Shown: positions 55,573-59,431 of the stretch, piece after piece
Position numbering within the stretch: position 1 is the first letter of the stretch
Layout: each line of letters begins with the position of its first letter
DNA from: Ignavibacteria bacterium
Lineage (GTDB): Bacteria; Bacteroidota; Ignavibacteria; Kapaibacteriales; UBA2268
DNA length: 59,431 nt
NCBI GenBank assembly: GCA_016844745.1
Contig: JAERMQ010000020.1
Span: 1-59,431 of the forward strand
Direction of reading: 5' to 3'
Position numbers and translations under genes: made by a program
The notes under the pieces: model-generated
The model's database searches: none
Seen by the model: the letters and a program-made list of their open reading frames with translations, nothing else
What the model was told of the DNA's origin: nothing

Positions 55573-58500
55573 ATGAGGTCTTCTCTAAAGCTTTTATTCG
55601 CTTTAATTTTTACGTGCATTATAGCACCACCCTTGCTTGCCGATGATTGGTATGTGGCAAATTCCGGAAGCAATTCCAATTCCGGTACGTTCGGCGACCC
55701 TTTCGCAACCATCGAGTATGCAATTTCAATTGCCAACGATAACGATAATATATACGTTAACGGTGGCGATTCTTTTAGCGCCAATTGTTCTGTTACTCTC
55801 AGCGGAGTAACATTAACAAATTACGGCACAGGAAATGCCATCGTCAACGGTGGTGGCACCGGTACTGCTTTTACAGTACAAGCCGAAGGCGTTTCGATTA
55901 GTAATTTTACTATCTATGATTACGATGTAGCTGTTGATTTCAACGCAACAAACGTTGACCTATCATCAGTTTCAAACTGCTCGTTTTCATTTACCAGTGG
56001 CGGTAGTGGAGTAATAAAATTCTCTGCATCTGCAATTGGTGATATAGAAATAACCGGCAATACATTTACCGGTTCGACCATTCCCGAAATGTATATGGCA
56101 GGAAATAATGTCGTTCCTTATTTTTACAACAATACAATTTCGTCCTCAACTTCACTTAGATTATTTACATGGACAGGCACACCGAATAACGGTTCTAAAG
56201 AACTGCTTTACGATTGGGCTCTCAATAACAGTAACACAATTGCGGCAGGATTTGCAATCGGTGTTGCCGATTTAACTTCAGAAAGAGTTGATGGTACAAC
56301 AACAGCCAGTGTCTTTAATGGAGGATACTCATCGACTGTTACTACCGGTCCTATTGAAGGTGCTTATACTGATGCAACCGCTGGTGGTTATGTTCTACTA
56401 ACCAACGGGAACACGTTTTCCGTACCCTGCGTTACACAAGGTATAACTTTAAATAAGAACATCACGATTCAACCTTTTAGTCTAACCGGTACCAACCCAA
56501 CTATTATGCATGCTTCGGGTGGTTCAGGTTCAACATTTAAAATGTTTAGCATTACTGCTGCCAATGTAACCTTCAGAAATTTAGATATTGAATTGGGTAG
56601 CGGCGGTACTGGATTCGACTATGGAGTATATGTGACCTCCGGAAATGCTTCAACTCAAATTTACAATTGTAATTTTGACGCTGATGATGCCGGAAATATA
56701 CTCGTTGATAATGTTGGCGGTTCTTCATCTGCATTTGTTATCAATAATTCTAACTTTGTAATAACTCCAGGTGCAACTGCAATTCAAGTTGCTGGTAGTG
56801 TTACAGGTCTTTCCTTTAATAATAATACCTCATATAGTGATACGTACAGTTCTGGTAATTCGGGAACATTCTTTAATTTAACAAGTTCCGGAACAATAAC
56901 AAACGGAGATTTTAATAATCAATCAATTCCGACTTCTTCATCTGCGGGTGTACATTCAATGTATAAATTGTACGGAAATTTGAGTAATGTTCAAATCCGA
57001 AACAACTCAACAACTGATGAAGTAAACTGTTTCCTCTATATTGGCAGTGCTGCATCATTCGGCTCTGACTTTACAATTCATAGTAATGTTTTAAAGGATA
57101 CTGTTAGTAAGTTGAATAATGCTAATTCGACAACAGTAGATGCACGTTATAACTATTGGGGTTCTTGCAATAATGCTTGGATTGCTTCAAAATTTACAGG
57201 AAATGTTAATTTCAGACCTTATTATTATGATGAGGCTAAGACAACTTTATATAATATAGCAGCTCCGGGTCAGGCACGCTCGATTGTATTCTCAGCGGTA
57301 ACTGATGGCTCTATCTCGTTACGCTGGACAAACCCGACCTGCACAGGTGCATTAATTGCTTACTATCCGACGGGTGCAACTACCTGGGCAGGAGGTTCTC
57401 CTTCCGATGGCAGCACTTATGAAGTTGGTAATACATTATCATCATCGACAGTTGGTGCTATTGTTACCTATCCGACAAATGTAGCGACGATAAGCGGATT
57501 AGTAGCAGGAAAGACATACCTAATCAAGGTATTTCCGTATAATACACAAACCGACCCGACTTGCGGTACTTATACTGCATATAATACTACCGGCGGTAGC
57601 TATAATCCACGAGGAACGTCAACCAGACCATCTGCATTATTAACAATTGCAGACCCGAACGGTGGCGGTACTTATGGTACTGAAGCAACAATTTGTTTCG
57701 ATGAAACAGCAAGATTGAAGGTTTCCATAACAAGTGATAATGCTTATGGCGGAAGTGCCAGGGCTACCTATCGCGATGGTACAGGCGCAACTACAACTCA
57801 ATCTGCAATCGGTGCATCATCAAATACTTATTCGGTTGGTCCGAGTTTGTCTGTCGGTTCGCATAACTACAACCTTGTATCGGCTTATGACAATTCGGCT
57901 CGTTCTTGCGTATTGTATTCTACTGCTGCATTATTAATTAAACCGATACCGTCAGCTACTGTTACTGCCGATTCGTATTATTGCGGAACGTTTACCAGTG
58001 TTGTTGATTTCGACTTTGCCGGTACTGCGCCATTTAGCTTAACGTATAGCGATAATGGGTCTCCGCAAGTGATAACAAGCGATTATAGCTCGACATTTAT
58101 AGATGTATCAGGCTCAACATCCCATACTTATACTATTCTAAAAGTATCGGATTATTATGGATGCACAAACTCATCCGTATCAAGTTCTGATGTATTAACA
58201 TGGGGAGCCTTCCCGAGCATTACCGGTATTGATGATACTAACGGTCAATGCGAGCCGGCAGCAATTGGAAGCGCAACAACTTCCGATGCAAATGCCATAA
58301 TCAAATGGTATGATTCCGAGTATTATGGTTCAACGGTAACTGTACCCACGCAACCTTCCGGTACTGTTGGAAGTGTATGGGCATGGGCAGAAGCATCAAA
58401 TACCATAAGCGGATGCCTTTCAGGCTACAGGGTATTGGTTACAGCAACAGTTGATCCACTACCGACATGTTCGGCTTCTATTACAGGCGGAGAAGGATAT

Positions 58501-59431
58501 TCACCGACAAGCAAGACATTCTGCGTTGGCGATGTTGTTGACTTAGAAGCAATTACTGACGAAAGCATATATAGCTGGTCAGGTCCGAGTGCCTTTACGA
58601 GCACATCGCAAAGCCCGACCTTTACTGCTGCAGTTATTAATGAAGGTACTTATAAATTATATGTTACCGACGAACATGGTTGCAACAGTAGTACATTTAT
58701 GGTTGATGTCTGGATTAATCCTCCGATTACTTATACATCGGGTCCATCCTCTGCAACTATATGCGAAAATACAAGCCATTCATTCACTGTGAATGCTACC
58801 AATGTAGGACAATATTCCTGGTATTACAGCGCTGATAATGGTTCGAATTGGACACCTTGGGGAGCATATTCCAATGTTCTGGAAAATATATTCAATGTTA
58901 ATTATAATGGATATAAATTTACATGCTTGATGACGCCACTTGATGGATGTTCGGCAGATGTATGGTCAAGTACGGTAACTTTAACTGTTAATCCTGATAT
59001 TGTATTTAGTTACGGACCTAATCAAAATCCAACTGCTATTTGCGAATTGGTTGAAAGTATTGAATTAGATGTTGTAGCCTCAAATGTAAATACTTATCAG
59101 TGGAGAGTATCAACAAACGGTACAACATGGAATAATTTAACTAATTCCGGTTATTATACCGGTGTTACAACTGCTTCACTAACGATAACTAATCCATCAG
59201 CAACGATAGATAATTATCAGTATATGTGCCACATGACTCCTCTTGCAGGTTGTTCGGCAACGGTCAATTCCAGTTTAGCAACGGTATCGGTTGACCCGAC
59301 ATCAGTTGGAGGGAACATAACACCGACAACCCTATCCGATAAATGCGATACTGAAGTATTACCGACATTAACATTAAATGGTTATACCGGTGCAATAACC
59401 TGGCATCAATATAAGGACGGAGGTCCTTATT
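55573..59431 (+). CDS. Very large exported beta-helix/FN3/Ig-like protein (3' end outside window)
   Basis: An open frame of at least 1,286 codons that reaches the window edge without a stop. A signal peptide (1-23, SLKLLFALIFTCIIAPPLLA) precedes a right-handed parallel beta-helix region (about 25-555) opening with DWYVANSGSNSNSGTFGDPF and repeated NNxF/NCxF turns. A fibronectin-III-like domain follows (from about 561: PGQARSIVFSAV, ISLRWTNP, ISGLVAGKTYLIKVFPYN). From about 650 there are many Ig/PKD-like domains with paired Cys and the SYSWSGP, TYKLYVTDEHGC, YQWRVSTNGTTW pattern. Large T9SS-exported adhesins of this layout end in a sorting domain; that end lies outside. Likely surface adhesin or matrix protein. 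Confidence 0.88.
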   Translation, partial: MRSSLKLLFALIFTCIIAPPLLADDWYVANSGSNSNSGTFGDPFATIEYAISIANDNDNIYVNGGDSFSANCSVTLSGVTLTNYGTGNAIVNGGGTGTAFTVQAEGVSISNFTIYDYDVAVDFNATNVDLSSVSNCSFSFTSGGSGVIKFSASAIGDIEITGNTFTGSTIPEMYMAGNNVVPYFYNNTISSSTSLRLFTWTGTPNNGSKELLYDWALNNSNTIAAGFAIGVADLTSERVDGTTTASVFNGGYSSTVTTGPIEGAYTDATAGGYVLLTNGNTFSVPCVTQGITLNKNITIQPFSLTGTNPTIMHASGGSGSTFKMFSITAANVTFRNLDIELGSGGTGFDYGVYVTSGNASTQIYNCNFDADDAGNILVDNVGGSSSAFVINNSNFVITPGATAIQVAGSVTGLSFNNNTSYSDTYSSGNSGTFFNLTSSGTITNGDFNNQSIPTSSSAGVHSMYKLYGNLSNVQIRNNSTTDEVNCFLYIGSAASFGSDFTIHSNVLKDTVSKLNNANSTTVDARYNYWGSCNNAWIASKFTGNVNFRPYYYDEAKTTLYNIAAPGQARSIVFSAVTDGSISLRWTNPTCTGALIAYYPTGATTWAGGSPSDGSTYEVGNTLSSSTVGAIVTYPTNVATISGLVAGKTYLIKVFPYNTQTDPTCGTYTAYNTTGGSYNPRGTSTRPSALLTIADPNGGGTYGTEATICFDETARLKVSITSDNAYGGSARATYRDGTGATTTQSAIGASSNTYSVGPSLSVGSHNYNLVSAYDNSARSCVLYSTAALLIKPIPSATVTADSYYCGTFTSVVDFDFAGTAPFSLTYSDNGSPQVITSDYSSTFIDVSGSTSHTYTILKVSDYYGCTNSSVSSSDVLTWGAFPSITGIDDTNGQCEPAAIGSATTSDANAIIKWYDSEYYGSTVTVPTQPSGTVGSVWAWAEASNTISGCLSGYRVLVTATVDPLPTCSASITGGEGYSPTSKTFCVGDVVDLEAITDESIYSWSGPSAFTSTSQSPTFTAAVINEGTYKLYVTDEHGCNSSTFMVDVWINPPITYTSGPSSATICENTSHSFTVNATNVGQYSWYYSADNGSNWTPWGAYSNVLENIFNVNYNGYKFTCLMTPLDGCSADVWSSTVTLTVNPDIVFSYGPNQNPTAICELVESIELDVVASNVNTYQWRVSTNGTTWNNLTNSGYYTGVTTASLTITNPSATIDNYQYMCHMTPLAGCSATVNSSLATVSVDPTSVGGNITPTTLSDKCDTEVLPTLTLNGYTGAITWHQYKDGGPY

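Noticed and set aside
55515..55784. Minus-strand 89-residue frame at the start of the last gene
   Set aside because: It overlaps the signal peptide and beta-helix start of the plus-strand protein, which has a good ribosome binding site; the minus frame has none.

Overview
This 59.4 kb, AT-rich window looks like chromosome from a member of the FCB superphylum (Bacteroidota / Chlorobiota / Ignavibacteriota / Kapaibacteriota side). The main evidence is that five proteins end in type IX secretion (T9SS) sorting domains (PNP motif, LPSGxYF-type strand, terminal Lys/Arg). Start-site signals range from absent to strong purine-rich Shine-Dalgarno sites. The phylum-level placement is inference. I recognised no rRNA, tRNA, CRISPR array, integrase, transposase or T9SS machinery gene. 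|| Layout. 1-6.3 kb: a palindromic repeat, a GT4 glycosyltransferase (minus), a methyltransferase-glycosyltransferase-TPR fusion (plus), and a CASTOR/POLLUX-type RCK ion channel. 6.5-16.2 kb: three large exported T9SS cargo proteins (BNR propeller with ASH domains, subtilisin-like protease, FG-GAP/UnbV protein) plus a small DUF454 membrane protein. 16.3-18.1 kb: a compact toxin-antitoxin cluster with two intact modules (MazF-type and VapBC-type) and two modules whose antitoxins are intact but whose toxins survive only as 10- and 19-codon stubs. 18.3-21.5 kb: a minus-strand run of a multi-pass membrane protein, a small excisionase-like HTH protein and an S41 peptidase gene broken by one in-frame TAG. 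21.9-24.8 kb: TauE/SafE permease, a periplasmic HMA metal-binding protein, a T9SS Ig-like protein and a YdeI/OmdA protein. 25.0-41.9 kb: mostly housekeeping genes, namely a membrane spermidine-synthase-like protein, asnB, clpC, a DUF2279 protein, an ispE-glgA-response regulator operon, a dolichol-kinase-like protein, threonine aldolase, a YncE-like lipoprotein and an RsbU-type GAF-PP2C phosphatase. || 42.3-59.4 kb is the most unusual part, with three consecutive surface-protein genes. These are a 196-residue T9SS-sorted protein, a 3,958-residue Ser/Thr/Asn/Gly-rich fibre protein with phage-tail-fibre-like ends and many internal repeats, and a third very large beta-helix/FN3/Ig-like exported protein that runs off the window. 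The giant fibre has a signal peptide but no T9SS sorting domain, while the small protein in front of it has one, which suggests a partnership. || A family of intergenic palindromes (about 75-140 bp, MITE-like) occurs four times between 10.2 and 24.9 kb. Two stem base pairs differ between copies in a compensatory way. Other hairpin repeats lie at 1-53, 22785-22853, 32396-32435 and 54937-54969.
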